Below are positions 34,891 to 42,974 of a DNA stretch of 64,000 bases, in pieces. The DNA is taken from assembly GCA_023430975.1 (NCBI GenBank), contig JAEYYB010000037.1, positions 1-64,000 on the forward strand, written 5' to 3'. Positions within the stretch are counted from its first letter, which is position 1. Each line of letters opens with the position of its first letter. This DNA comes from Bacillota bacterium (GTDB lineage: Bacteria > Bacillota > Clostridia > Acetivibrionales > DSM-2933). The notes under the pieces were generated by a model. That model saw only the letters and a list, made by a program, of their open reading frames with translations, made no database searches and was not told the origin of the DNA. The translations under genes and the position numbers were made by a program.

Positions 34891-36222
34891 ATGGGCAAGA
34901 CTTTTATCATAAAAACAGATTCAAATAACCACTCCGATTTCACTATTAGTCCTAAAACAGCCGAACAAATAAATATAATTAATAAAAAACAAGCGTATGT
35001 AAGGTTTGGTTGCAGGAGATATTATGTAAATGTTAAAACATCAGAATATGTCCCTGATAATGTAATAGTATTATCAAAGGATATAGTAGCAGATCTTTAT
35101 CTCCCTGATTACACTTCATATGAAGTTTCGGTAAATAGGAATGAAATAATTGTCGGGCCATTTATAGGCCTCCTTCTGAAAAAAGAGGATAAGTATTTTA
35201 CAGGCTCCAGTTTGAAAAAGCTGTTGATATATGCGAAGGATTATTCTATGCTCAATGGTGCAATTGTTGTATTTGCTCTTGACAAGGTAGACGCTGAAAA
35301 CCTTTTGATAGAGGGCTTTTGCTATGACCCACAATCTGGTAGTTGGCAAAGGGGTACCTTTCCATACCCCTCATCTATATACCGAAAGATTGGACTGAAT
35401 GACCAATGGAAGAACCACTTTCTTACCATTATAGGCGACTGTGTATTTAACAATCAATACTTCAGTAAATGGCGTATGTATAAATTGCTTTCAACAAGCA
35501 ATATTGCCGGCACACATCTGCCCTATACCATATTTTACACTTCTTGTAATGATGTTATGAATATGCTCAAGAAATTTGACAAGGTTTATATAAAGCCGGC
35601 TTCGGGATTTAAGGGACATGGTGTGGTACAGGCAAGCATGAATGGAGACAGTATTGTTTTAAGATACCGTGATATGAGAGAGAATCATGAGATAGTGTTA
35701 AATAATGCAGATGAAGCTTGTGCATATATGGATAAGTATTTTGCAGGTAGAGTAAATATTGTTCAGCAGGGTATAGAGCTATTAAGGCATGATGGAAAAG
35801 TAGTGGATTTTAGATGTGTTGTGCAGAAAAACCAATGGAACAAGTGGGAGTGTATGGCTGTATTTGGAAGGTGCGGCGAGATGGGAAGCGTTATAAGCAA
35901 TATTTCCAGCGGAGGTACGGTCTTTTGTGTAGAGGAGCTATTAAAGAAGGTACTATTTTCATCTCATGAGCACGCAAAGAAGGTTAGGGAAAGCATAGAG
36001 CAACTTGCAGTTAAGATATGCGATGAACTGGATCAATGCGGAATAAATTGCGGCTTTCTTGGACTGGATATAGGGATTGATGTTTATGGATATTTGTGGC
36101 TTATCGAAATCAACAACAGAGACCCATGCCTCCTTTATGCCCTTGATGTTAACGATAAGGAACTGTATTTCAGACTGAAGGTTCAGCCTCTATATTATGC
36201 AAAATATCTTGCAGGATTTTAG
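34891..36222 (+). CDS. YheC/YheD-like ATP-grasp protein
   Basis: 443 residues. The N-terminal half resembles endospore coat-associated YheC/YheD proteins (YPSSIYRKIGLNDQW, SKWRMYKLLS). The C-terminal half is an ATP-grasp fold (KVYIKPASGFKGHGVVQA nucleotide loop, VDFRCVVQKN, LGLDIGIDVYGYLWLIEIN for metal and ATP). In Bacillus these proteins associate with the spore coat. It is last in the polysaccharide operon, suggesting a spore-surface or envelope role (inferred). AGGGAG lies upstream of ATG 34891. Confidence 0.85.
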   Translation: MGKTFIIKTDSNNHSDFTISPKTAEQINIINKKQAYVRFGCRRYYVNVKTSEYVPDNVIVLSKDIVADLYLPDYTSYEVSVNRNEIIVGPFIGLLLKKEDKYFTGSSLKKLLIYAKDYSMLNGAIVVFALDKVDAENLLIEGFCYDPQSGSWQRGTFPYPSSIYRKIGLNDQWKNHFLTIIGDCVFNNQYFSKWRMYKLLSTSNIAGTHLPYTIFYTSCNDVMNMLKKFDKVYIKPASGFKGHGVVQASMNGDSIVLRYRDMRENHEIVLNNADEACAYMDKYFAGRVNIVQQGIELLRHDGKVVDFRCVVQKNQWNKWECMAVFGRCGEMGSVISNISSGGTVFCVEELLKKVLFSSHEHAKKVRESIEQLAVKICDELDQCGINCGFLGLDIGIDVYGYLWLIEINNRDPCLLYALDVNDKELYFRLKVQPLYYAKYLAGF

Positions 36223-36252
36223 GGAGAATGATATAGCAATGTGCCTATAAAG

Positions 36253-36292
36253 CAAAAGCAATGGTTTTCAATAAGAATCATTGCTTTTGTAA
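36253..36292 (+). terminator. Intrinsic terminator of the polysaccharide operon
   Basis: CAAAAGCAATG and CATTGCTTTTG form an 11-bp perfect stem with a 15-nt loop. It closes the unit begun at 28218. Confidence 0.88.
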
Positions 36293-36309
36293 TTTTGTAT
36301 TAACAACTA

Positions 36310-36338
36310 TTGACAGAATATTTTTGTGAGTGTATACT
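36310..36338 (+). promoter_or_regulatory. Sigma-A promoter of the membrane protein / winged-helix pair
   Basis: TTGACA (36310-36315), a 17-bp spacer and TATACT (36333-36338), a near-consensus vegetative promoter 45 bp before the start codon. Confidence 0.9.
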
Positions 36339-36353
36339 TTAAAATATAAAGTA
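36335..36353. promoter_or_regulatory. Palindromic operator candidate over the -10 and start region
   Basis: TACTTTA and TAAAGTA are perfect inverted repeats with a 5-bp spacer, overlapping the -10. This suits autoregulation by the winged-helix protein encoded in the same unit (inferred). Confidence 0.6.
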
Positions 36354-36382
36354 CTTTAATTATTAAACAAGGAGTTGATTTT

Positions 36383-37054
36383 ATGGATGAAAAGAAATTA
36401 AATGAAGCTGTAGAAAATATTTCGTTGATTAAGGGTGTGATAGATAAGACCAACAGGTCCTTTAGTGCCTTCAGCAAAATATTCATATACTGGGGTATGC
36501 TTTTTGTACTGAACAGTATAGTGACCATGTTTATGATTGAAAATAGGGAGAGTTTATTTGAAGTATTTAAGAATTATTCTTTTCTTTCGTATGTTTTTCC
36601 TGTAGGTATAGTGGCTTTGGCAGCAGTATTGATATATAGGAGTATATCTAAAAAGATGCCTCTTGTGGGTTTGGAAAAGCACCTTATGAAACTATGGCTG
36701 CTAATACTTATAATGAACGTAATACCTCCAAAGATAAATATTAATACTCCACCAGAGATGAACTTACATACTCTAGTTGTTGAATACAATAATTTTTCAA
36801 CAATTTTTTTCAGCCTGGCAATTGCACTCATTGTTACTTCTCTCTTTACAGGATATAAACAGCCTATGAAAATAGGAGCTATATATATTGGTATGAGCCT
36901 TATTAATGCGTATATCAATTTGCCCTTTACGGATACAACTATATTCCAATTACTGTATTCATTGGCATTGCCAATTACCTTCTTATACATAGGCTTTTAC
37001 TTAAAGGCTCAACAGGCAAGGGGGGAGCAACTTGGATATAAATTCGATTCCTGA
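36383..37054 (+). CDS. Unrecognised membrane protein paired with a winged-helix regulator
   Basis: 223 residues with about six hydrophobic segments (KIFIYWGMLFVLNSIVTMF, YVFPVGIVALAAVLIY, LWLLILIMNVIPP, IFFSLAIALIVTSLF, IGAIYIGMSLINAYI, LALPITFLYIGFYL). I do not recognise the family. AAGGAG precedes ATG 36383. The next gene overlaps its 3' end by 23 bp; such pairs of a membrane protein and a small winged-helix regulator are frequent in Firmicutes. Confidence 0.8.
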   Translation: MDEKKLNEAVENISLIKGVIDKTNRSFSAFSKIFIYWGMLFVLNSIVTMFMIENRESLFEVFKNYSFLSYVFPVGIVALAAVLIYRSISKKMPLVGLEKHLMKLWLLILIMNVIPPKININTPPEMNLHTLVVEYNNFSTIFFSLAIALIVTSLFTGYKQPMKIGAIYIGMSLINAYINLPFTDTTIFQLLYSLALPITFLYIGFYLKAQQARGEQLGYKFDS

Positions 37055-37343
37055 TATATTTCAGTCCAAACTCCGGATAGCAATCGTTGCAGCACTTATA
37101 ACCGGGGAGAAAACCTTTAAAGAGGTGAAAGAAGTCACAGGTGCTACCGATGGCAATTTGAGCATTCACCTGTCAAAGCTCGAAGGGGCAGGCTATATTG
37201 AAATATATAAAGATTTTTTTAATAACAAACCAAGGACCAGATATAACCTTACACAGAAGGGGAAAAGTGAGTTCGTCGAATATGTAAATAAGCTGGATAG
37301 TATTGTAAAAAGCCAGGGCTTTCTTAAAGATAATATGACTTAA
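37032..37343 (+). CDS. Small winged-helix transcriptional regulator
   Basis: 103 residues from TTG 37032 with GGGGGAG close upstream. One winged-helix domain: KLRIAIVAALITGEKTFKEV, recognition helix ATDGNLSIHLSKLEGAGYI, wing NKPRTRYNLTQKG. This resembles the HTH_27/ArsR-like group. It probably controls its own promoter at 36310 through the palindrome at 36335. Its TAA stop is part of a family B repeat. Confidence 0.88.
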   Translation: MDINSIPDIFQSKLRIAIVAALITGEKTFKEVKEVTGATDGNLSIHLSKLEGAGYIEIYKDFFNNKPRTRYNLTQKGKSEFVEYVNKLDSIVKSQGFLKDNMT

Positions 37344-37424
37344 GGCATGATTGAAAGATTACTTCCCGTTGAACCGTTCGTTATTTGCTCCGCCAAATGT
37401 AAGATTATTAACACTTTTAATATA
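37340..37424 (+). repeat. Chimeric element: family B left half joined to family A1 right half
   Basis: TTAAGGCATGATTGAAAGAT continues into ACTTCCCGTT, then directly into the A1 core GAACCGTTCGTTATTTGC and A1 end AACACTTTTAATATA (to 37424). The B part supplies the stop codon of the upstream gene; the A1 end supplies the last codons and stop of the convergent cwlD. Confidence 0.82.
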
Positions 37425-38160
37425 ATACAGACTGCTGGGTGTTGGAATGGTTTTCTTTAAAATAGTTTTCAGCACCCGCTGCAATTGCTTTTGCCAATTC
37501 ATCTTTGAATTCATCAGTCTTTAAAAGGCTTCTATCATAATCATTGGAAATAAAAGCGGTTTCAACAATTACTCCGGGGATATCAGAGTTATTCAATATA
37601 AAATAATCGGCCAGATGTGGCTCGTGTTCACGTCTTTTATTCCCATTTATGGTGATGGCGTTTAATTCTTTTTGCACATTAGCTGCAAGTGCTTTTGAAT
37701 CCGGATACTTGCTGCTGAAAAAAACTATTGCACTATTTGCACTGGGGTTTTTCAAATGGCAATTTACATGGATGCTTAAAAACAGTGTGGCATTGCATGA
37801 ATTTATTATATTCACCCTGGCGTTTAAGTCTCTCAGGTGACGAGTTGATCCTTCCTTGGAAAGTCCATCTAAAGATACATCTTTATCACGGGTCATTTTA
37901 ACCTCAAAACCCTTTTCTTGAAGATAGGATTTGAGCTTTTTAGCTATATAGAGGTTAACGTCCTTTTCCAGCAAGCCTGAAAGTGTTGTACCCCCATCTA
38001 TGCCTCCGTGTCCCGGATCAATCACAATTACTTTGGAACATGAATCATTGTTTGCACTTTTTATAAAATTAAGTACGGCACAAAAGATGGAAAATAAAAA
38101 AAGTATTGATATAAAAGTCACAGTAACGAGTGTTTTTCTTTTTAATAATATTATCTTCAT
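37417..38160 (-). CDS. cwlD: N-acetylmuramoyl-L-alanine amidase, CwlD-like
   Basis: Zinc amidase_3 domain: VIDPGHGGIDGGT, acidic LLEKDVNLYIA, LFLSIHVNCH and GVIVETAFISN give the zinc ligands and catalytic Glu. A single N-terminal TM segment (VTVTFISILFLFSIF) anchors it outside. 247 residues and this layout fit CwlD, which makes muramic delta-lactam in spore cortex; another cell-wall amidase is possible. The ribosome binding site is weak (GGAG about 14 nt before ATG). Confidence 0.85.
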   Translation of the reverse strand: MKIILLKRKTLVTVTFISILFLFSIFCAVLNFIKSANNDSCSKVIVIDPGHGGIDGGTTLSGLLEKDVNLYIAKKLKSYLQEKGFEVKMTRDKDVSLDGLSKEGSTRHLRDLNARVNIINSCNATLFLSIHVNCHLKNPSANSAIVFFSSKYPDSKALAANVQKELNAITINGNKRREHEPHLADYFILNNSDIPGVIVETAFISNDYDRSLLKTDEFKDELAKAIAAGAENYFKENHSNTQQSVLY

Positions 38161-38316
38161 ATAATTATTTGATACTCCGGCATTTATTCACTTATAATTA
38201 TTCATAAACTTGACGATATATGAAGAGAAAGTAGTAAAAGAAATACATTATTCAAAAAATGGCGTTTAAATACAATGTTGACAAATATTAAGATTTTATC
38301 TAAAATAATGTATTAT

Positions 38317-38362
38317 GCAATTTGCTCTGACAAATGTAAGATCATTAACACTTTTCATATAG
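38317..38362 (+). repeat. Family A1 right-half element
   Basis: TTTGCTCTGACAAATGTAAG then ATCATTAACACTTTTCATATA. It lies about 40 bp before the phosphoesterase start, in its leader. Confidence 0.75.
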
Positions 38363-38403
38363 ATAATGCGTTTTATTATGGATGAAAGGGAGAACTATGT
38401 CTA

Positions 38404-39168
38404 TTGAGGATATACGCTATATCTGATATTCATATTGACTATAAAGTGAATAGACAGTGGCTTAATGAATTATCCCGGCAGGAATATGTTAATGATATTC
38501 TTATAATTGCGGGAGATATAACAAGTGATATTAAACTTTTGGAATATGTGTTTAAAGAGCTAAAGAGTTGCTTTTTGGAAGTGTTATACGTTCCTGGTAA
38601 TCACGATCTTTGGGTGATGGATAACAATAATATAACTTCCATAGGTAAGTTTTATAAAATAATAGAAATGGCAGAGAATAATGGTATAGTAACTAAGCCA
38701 TATACGTATAAGTACATATCTATTATACCTATTTTCGGATGGTATGATTATTCATTTAGAAAGCAAACAGTCAATATATCTGATATTTGGATGGATTATC
38801 ATGCATGCAGATGGCCTGATAACTTTGATGAGTGTGATGTATGCGATTTTTTTACTGAGTTCAATGTCAGTAATGGTAATATGAATATAAAGAATGATTT
38901 TATAATTTCCTATTCACATTTTTTGCCAAGAATAGATATAATGCCGCTTTTCATACCTCCTAAATACAGAGAATTGTATTGCGTGCTAGGAAGCAGTGTT
39001 ATTGAGAAGCAGATTAGAAAACTAAGATCGAATATTCATGTGTATGGTCATAGTCATGTAAATTTAAGCGATTTTAGAGACTCCACTCTTTATATAAATA
39101 ATGCTTATGGATACCCGTATGAGACTAAGATATGTGCTAAGGAATTAGTCATGATTTATGAGGTGTAA
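38404..39168 (+). CDS. Metallophosphoesterase
   Basis: 254 residues from TTG 38404; AAAGGGAG lies about 11 nt upstream, and the ATG at 38397 is out of frame and stops at once. Calcineurin-like metal motifs: YAISDIHID, IIAGDIT, VPGNHDLWV, SYSHFLP and VYGHSHVN, so all five blocks are present. Substrate unknown. A perfect-stem terminator follows. A family A half element lies upstream. Confidence 0.9.
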   Translation: MRIYAISDIHIDYKVNRQWLNELSRQEYVNDILIIAGDITSDIKLLEYVFKELKSCFLEVLYVPGNHDLWVMDNNNITSIGKFYKIIEMAENNGIVTKPYTYKYISIIPIFGWYDYSFRKQTVNISDIWMDYHACRWPDNFDECDVCDFFTEFNVSNGNMNIKNDFIISYSHFLPRIDIMPLFIPPKYRELYCVLGSSVIEKQIRKLRSNIHVYGHSHVNLSDFRDSTLYINNAYGYPYETKICAKELVMIYEV

Positions 39169-39195
39169 AATAAATTTTATAGCATATTATGTCTT

Positions 39196-39240
39196 GATAA
39201 AACACTTTAGATTTTTGGTTCTAAAGTGTTTTATCATTTT
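39196..39240 (+). terminator. Intrinsic terminator, 16-bp perfect stem
   Basis: GATAAAACACTTTAGA and TCTAAAGTGTTTTATC with an 8-nt loop, then TTTT. Confidence 0.93.
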
Positions 39241-39252
39241 GTGACATAATTT

Positions 39253-39331
39253 GATGTCTAAGAAATTATGGTATATTCACCACAATTTCTCATGACAACA
39301 ACCGAGGTTGCAAAATCGCAAGCGATTTTGG
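39253..39331 (+). repeat. Family C double-hairpin element
   Basis: GATGTCTAAGAAATTATGGT starts the element. Hairpin 1 pairs AGAAATT with AATTTCT, with GGT/ACC inside (39261-39290). Hairpin 2 is CAAAATCGCAAGCGATTTTG (39311-39330). It starts about 13 bp after the terminator tail. The remaining 39332-39795 holds the GntR operon promoter and no gene. Confidence 0.78.
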
Positions 39332-39604
39332 TGCAAAGTTTATCAATACAAAAATCCTATTGATTGTTTCTTATAAAGGGTGTAAGTGTGCGTACTTTAA
39401 GCCTGATATTATTATATTTAAAGTAAATCTACACTAGTGTGTCTACCGGATTTAAGGAAAAACTGTTTATGGATTTTGCTGAGCTCATCTTAATATTAAA
39501 GCAAGAATAGAGATAATGAAAGTTAGTAAATATATATATATAATTCCTTATAGACGGCCAGAATAGGGATTCTACATAAATTTTACATTTATTTTTAAAA
39601 CTTA

Positions 39605-39633
39605 TTGACATTAAAAGTGTGGGAGTGTATTAT
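39605..39633 (+). promoter_or_regulatory. Sigma-A promoter of the GntR/ABC operon
   Basis: TTGACA (39605-39610), a 17-bp spacer and TATTAT (39628-39633), 163 bp before the GntR start. Confidence 0.88.
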
Positions 39634-39655
39634 ATAAGTAACACAGTGCGACACT
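39616..39655. promoter_or_regulatory. 40-bp imperfect palindromic operator
   Basis: AGTGTGGGAGTGTATTATAT and its partner ending CAGTGCGACACT are imperfect inverted repeats; about 28 of 40 positions are symmetric, with ends AGTGT and ACACT. It overlaps the -10 box. YtrA-type GntR regulators repress their own operons through such sites, so autoregulation is inferred. Confidence 0.7.
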
Positions 39656-39795
39656 ACTTTAAGTCCATTTAATTAACTTTATTTGATTTGTCTAGAAAAT
39701 TTGCTCTAGATTGCTTTAAGACTACATTTTTTATTATTTGCCAAGGCCTGGCTTGAAAGTACTTATAATATGATTCTAAGAAGATAGGAGATTGT

Positions 39796-40200
39796 ATGGA
39801 TTTAAAGTTTGAAAACAATACACCAATTTATGTTCAGATCATGAACTGGATAAAAGAGCAGATAGTTTCCAATAGATTTTTATCTGGAAGCAGACTTCCT
39901 TCAGTCAGGGATATGTCCGAACAATTCAATGTTACATCCAATACAATTCAGCGTGTATTAAGAGAGCTTGAAATTGAAGGAATAATTTATACACAAAGGG
40001 GAATTGGCGTGTTCATAACTGAGGATAAGGATAAGATAACAAGTCTAAGACTTAATATGTCCAAACAATTGGTGGAGAAATTTATTGGAAGCATGCAATT
40101 ATTGGGTTTTAACAATGATGAGATTATAAACGCAGTAATTAGAATATCTAAGGCAGGGTTAACGGATGCAGACGGTAATCAAGATAAAGGATCTATGTAA
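39796..40200 (+). CDS. GntR-family regulator, YtrA subfamily
   Basis: 134 residues; GGAG lies six nt before ATG. An N-terminal winged helix (TPIYVQIMNWIKEQIVSN, LPSVRDMSEQFNVTSNTIQR, GIIYTQRGIGVFI) with a short C-terminal helical tail is the YtrA layout, always linked to ABC transporter genes. It overlaps the ABC ATPase gene by 35 bp. Probably represses the operon through the palindrome at 39616-39655 until cell-wall stress or another signal relieves it (inferred). Confidence 0.93.
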   Translation: MDLKFENNTPIYVQIMNWIKEQIVSNRFLSGSRLPSVRDMSEQFNVTSNTIQRVLRELEIEGIIYTQRGIGVFITEDKDKITSLRLNMSKQLVEKFIGSMQLLGFNNDEIINAVIRISKAGLTDADGNQDKGSM

Positions 40201-40861
40201 GAAATACAAAAAAAGATATATATTAAAGGATATAAACCTTGAAATAGAAAAAGGTGTTATAACGGGTATCTTGGGGCAAAATGGGAGTGGGAAATCAACT
40301 CTTATGAAAATTATCTCAGGTATTGAGAAACCGGACTCAGGTGAGATACTTATAAATGGAATAAAGCCGGGCATATCTACCAAGTCCCAGGTGGCCTTTT
40401 TGACTGAAAACAATCAGCTGTATGATTGGATGAGTATAAACGATGCAATTAAGTTCCATCAGGATTTCTTTAAAGACTTTGATGCCGAAAAATGTGGCAA
40501 ATTGATAGATTTTATGGATCTTTCAGAAAATTACAGGATAAAAAAGCTATCCAAGGGGATGCTTCAAAGATTAAGACTAAGTCTGACTTTAAGCAGAAAT
40601 GCGTCAGTTTATTTGCTAGACGAGCCCTTTATGGGGATAGATACAATAACTAGAGATAAGATTATTAAGGCCATTAACAGCTACTATTGTGAAGATTCCT
40701 GCATATTAATAACTACACATTTGATCGGTGAAGTAGAACGTATTCTGGACAGGGTGGCATTTATCTCTGATGGAAACATTGTTTTAATGGGAGATTGCGA
40801 ACAGCTGAGGTATGAAAAGAACCAATCGATAGAAGATATGTACAGGAAAATGTATGCTTAG
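40166..40861 (+). CDS. ABC transporter ATP-binding protein
   Basis: 231 residues. Walker A GQNGSGKST (about 36-44), signature LSKGMLQRLRL, Walker B VYLLDEPF, and a switch His in ITTHLIGEVERI. It is the ATPase of a YtrA-controlled ABC-2-type transporter with the membrane protein at 41174. It starts inside the GntR gene, so translation is probably coupled. Confidence 0.94.
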   Translation: MQTVIKIKDLCKKYKKRYILKDINLEIEKGVITGILGQNGSGKSTLMKIISGIEKPDSGEILINGIKPGISTKSQVAFLTENNQLYDWMSINDAIKFHQDFFKDFDAEKCGKLIDFMDLSENYRIKKLSKGMLQRLRLSLTLSRNASVYLLDEPFMGIDTITRDKIIKAINSYYCEDSCILITTHLIGEVERILDRVAFISDGNIVLMGDCEQLRYEKNQSIEDMYRKMYA

Positions 40862-40960
40862 TCATTTCTTAATTAAAAATAATCCACTCTTTATAGACTT
40901 ATGAGGATTGGTTAAAATAGATTGTTTATCTTATGGGATGTATGTATCGGGGGTGAAGGT

Positions 40961-41140
40961 GTGGGTTTATGGGATACTATTGTAAACCAGATAAGGTCGA
41001 TATTTAAGCCTGGGATTGTCGTGGTTTGCGATGCAGAAACAAACGAAAAAGACAACAAGACTGGTGATAAAAAAGAAGAGGAAAAACCTAAGTCTGGTAA
41101 AACAGATAAAACTCAAAAAACGCAAGTAGGAAATGCCTGA
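40961..41140 (+). CDS. Small amphipathic/Lys-rich protein, 59 aa
   Basis: GTG 40961 lies behind GGGGGTGAAG; an upstream in-frame TTG has no such site. Residues 1-22 are an amphipathic or hydrophobic stretch (VGLWDTIVNQIRSIFKPGIV) followed by a Cys and a Lys/Glu/Thr tail (KKEEEKPKSGKTDKT). I do not recognise a family. It sits between the ATPase and permease genes and could be a transporter accessory or secreted peptide. Reality as a gene is moderately supported. Confidence 0.55.
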   Translation: MGLWDTIVNQIRSIFKPGIVVVCDAETNEKDNKTGDKKEEEKPKSGKTDKTQKTQVGNA

Positions 41141-41173
41141 CAATAAATTTTACTGGTAATTTGGGAGAAATGT

Positions 41174-42295
41174 ATGACGAAGCTATTAAAATACGAATTT
41201 TTAAGAAGTTTAAAGGTTATATTACTATCTAGTGCAGCTATAATACTGTTTAACATTATATTACTTTTTGATAATTCATTATCACAATCACAAGAACTAA
41301 TATTTCTATTTTCTGTAATAATTTTGGGTATATTTTCTATAATGGTATTTTATGAAATAGGAATTTTTAAAAAAGATTTTATAAATAGCTCGCCAAATAT
41401 CATACAGCTTGTGCCTAAGTCGGCATTTCAAATTATTGGTACTAAAATACTGAAAGCATTCCTATGTATACTGATTTATTACTCCATCATGGTTGTATTC
41501 AGCCTCATTAACAGTAGAGTTTATATAAATAGCATACTTATGTTTTATAATTCGTATAACGCTATTCCAATGATGATAATAGTTTTTGCAAGCTTGATTT
41601 TTATGATATTAAATATGGTATTAGTCGGGATATTGTCATTGGTAATAGCACACAGGGTATCCTTTGATAAAAAGAAAGCATTAGGGTTAGCGATAATATT
41701 TGGTGTATTGGCTTTCATGTTTATATTATTCCTGTTATCTAGTGTTAAAGGTCCATTTGTTTACTCGGATAATATTTTTGAATGTGAATGTCTGGCTGTT
41801 ATTTTTGTAATACTTTATTCAACCATCAGTTTATTATTAGACAATAAGCATATTTTATCCAAATTAAGTATTAAATACTTTATGGCTCCTATTTTATTGA
41901 TTTTAGCTATATCTGCAGCAGCACAAGGAATTGCTTATTCCAATAGAATTGTTGAAAGAATAGATTATTCATTTGAAAGCGACCAGGAGGCTATTGGTCA
42001 GTGGGAAAGTATCGGCAGGGTGGATGACATGGAAAGCTTCAATCCTGCTAAAAACCGGTATGTTTCAATTTATCCGGAACTGGAAAAAGTGAACATAATG
42101 GCTGGAGGAAAGACCGATATTTCAGATCTAAGCTGGACCCGCAGCATGCTTGTAAATCATAAGCTGTCTACGGTAAATCAATACAAGATAAAGACTTTTA
42201 ACGGTATAAAGTATATGTTTGTGCAATGGAAAAGCGACGAGTTTGTCTATGAACATATAAAGCCGTTTTACCTGGTATTACAGGAAAAAAGTTAA
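41174..42295 (+). CDS. ABC-2-type membrane protein
   Basis: 373 residues with about seven hydrophobic helices (ILLSSAAIILFNIILLF, LIFLFSVIILGIFSIMVF, AFLCILIYYSIMVVFSLI, MMIIVFASLIFMILNMVL, LGLAIIFGVLAFMFILFL, YFMAPILLILAISAAAQG) and a soluble C-terminal domain of about 100 residues that should face outward. This is the permease partner of the ATPase at 40166. GGGAG precedes ATG. Substrate unknown. Confidence 0.85.
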   Translation: MTKLLKYEFLRSLKVILLSSAAIILFNIILLFDNSLSQSQELIFLFSVIILGIFSIMVFYEIGIFKKDFINSSPNIIQLVPKSAFQIIGTKILKAFLCILIYYSIMVVFSLINSRVYINSILMFYNSYNAIPMMIIVFASLIFMILNMVLVGILSLVIAHRVSFDKKKALGLAIIFGVLAFMFILFLLSSVKGPFVYSDNIFECECLAVIFVILYSTISLLLDNKHILSKLSIKYFMAPILLILAISAAAQGIAYSNRIVERIDYSFESDQEAIGQWESIGRVDDMESFNPAKNRYVSIYPELEKVNIMAGGKTDISDLSWTRSMLVNHKLSTVNQYKIKTFNGIKYMFVQWKSDEFVYEHIKPFYLVLQEKS

Positions 42296-42359
42296 GTACA
42301 GAGAATGCAAAAATTGTAATCAAATTAAAATTGTAATTTAGATTTTAGGAGGAGAGAAC

Positions 42360-42569
42360 ATGTTAAAAACTGAACCTAAGTTGACAAATATGCAGCAAAA
42401 GATCGCCAGCCTTATAGCGAAAGGCTATACAAACTATCAAATTGCAAGTGCTCTAAAAATAGCCGAAGGAACTGTAAACGCACACATACATAATATATTT
42501 AACAAGTTTAGGTTCCATAACAGGGCTCAGATTGCAGTTCTTGCATATGAGAAACAAATAATCGATTAA
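42360..42569 (+). CDS. Stand-alone LuxR/GerE-type HTH protein
   Basis: 69 residues, only the DNA-binding domain: LTNMQQKIASLIAKGYTNYQ, IASALKIAEGTVNAHIHNIF, FHNRAQIAVLAY. Like GerE, it has no sensor domain. AGGAGGAGAG precedes ATG. It is inside the YtrA-ABC unit, 21 bp before the holin-like gene, so it may control that unit or late genes. Confidence 0.88.
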   Translation: MLKTEPKLTNMQQKIASLIAKGYTNYQIASALKIAEGTVNAHIHNIFNKFRFHNRAQIAVLAYEKQIID

Positions 42570-42590
42570 AATAGATTGGGAGGATACACT

Positions 42591-42974
42591 GTGGATATAC
42601 TTCACGATATAATTCTAAAGACCCTGCAGTATATAATAGAAGTAGCTATAGCCATTTTAGTACCTATTGTTATCAGATTTGTACTGACTAAGACCAATAA
42701 GGAAAATTTATCAAGGTATGTGACCGTTGCAGAGTTTATTGTTAAAGCAGTGGAACAGATTTACGGCGGTGGAAATGGCTCTGCAAAGAAATCAGCTGCA
42801 GTGGCTAAACTTTCACAAATGACCAAAGGAAAGCTTTCTACTGATGATATACATCACTTGATTGAGGCTGCGGTATTTGAAATGAATAAGGATTTAAAGC
42901 AAGCAATTAAAACAATTCCAGAAATAAATGATTCAAAAACTGTGATAGCAAAAAAAAATGCGGCAGCAGTTTGA
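42591..42974 (+). CDS. LL-H-type holin-like membrane protein
   Basis: 127 residues from GTG 42591 with GGGAGG seven nt upstream. One N-terminal TM helix (YIIEVAIAILVPIVIRFVL), then VAEFIVKAVEQIYGGGNGSA and KLSTDDIHHLIEAAVFEMNK, the form of the phage LL-H holin family (PF09682). Phage holins form membrane lesions for lysin release; a chromosomal copy beside a LuxR HTH and ABC genes, with no phage genes around, suggests recruitment for release of a protein or peptide (inferred). Confidence 0.78.
   Translation: MDILHDIILKTLQYIIEVAIAILVPIVIRFVLTKTNKENLSRYVTVAEFIVKAVEQIYGGGNGSAKKSAAVAKLSQMTKGKLSTDDIHHLIEAAVFEMNKDLKQAIKTIPEINDSKTVIAKKNAAAV

Noticed and set aside
42591..42974. Holin as evidence of a prophage
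   Set aside because: No integrase, structural, packaging or lysin genes lie around it; neighbours are a GntR-ABC operon.
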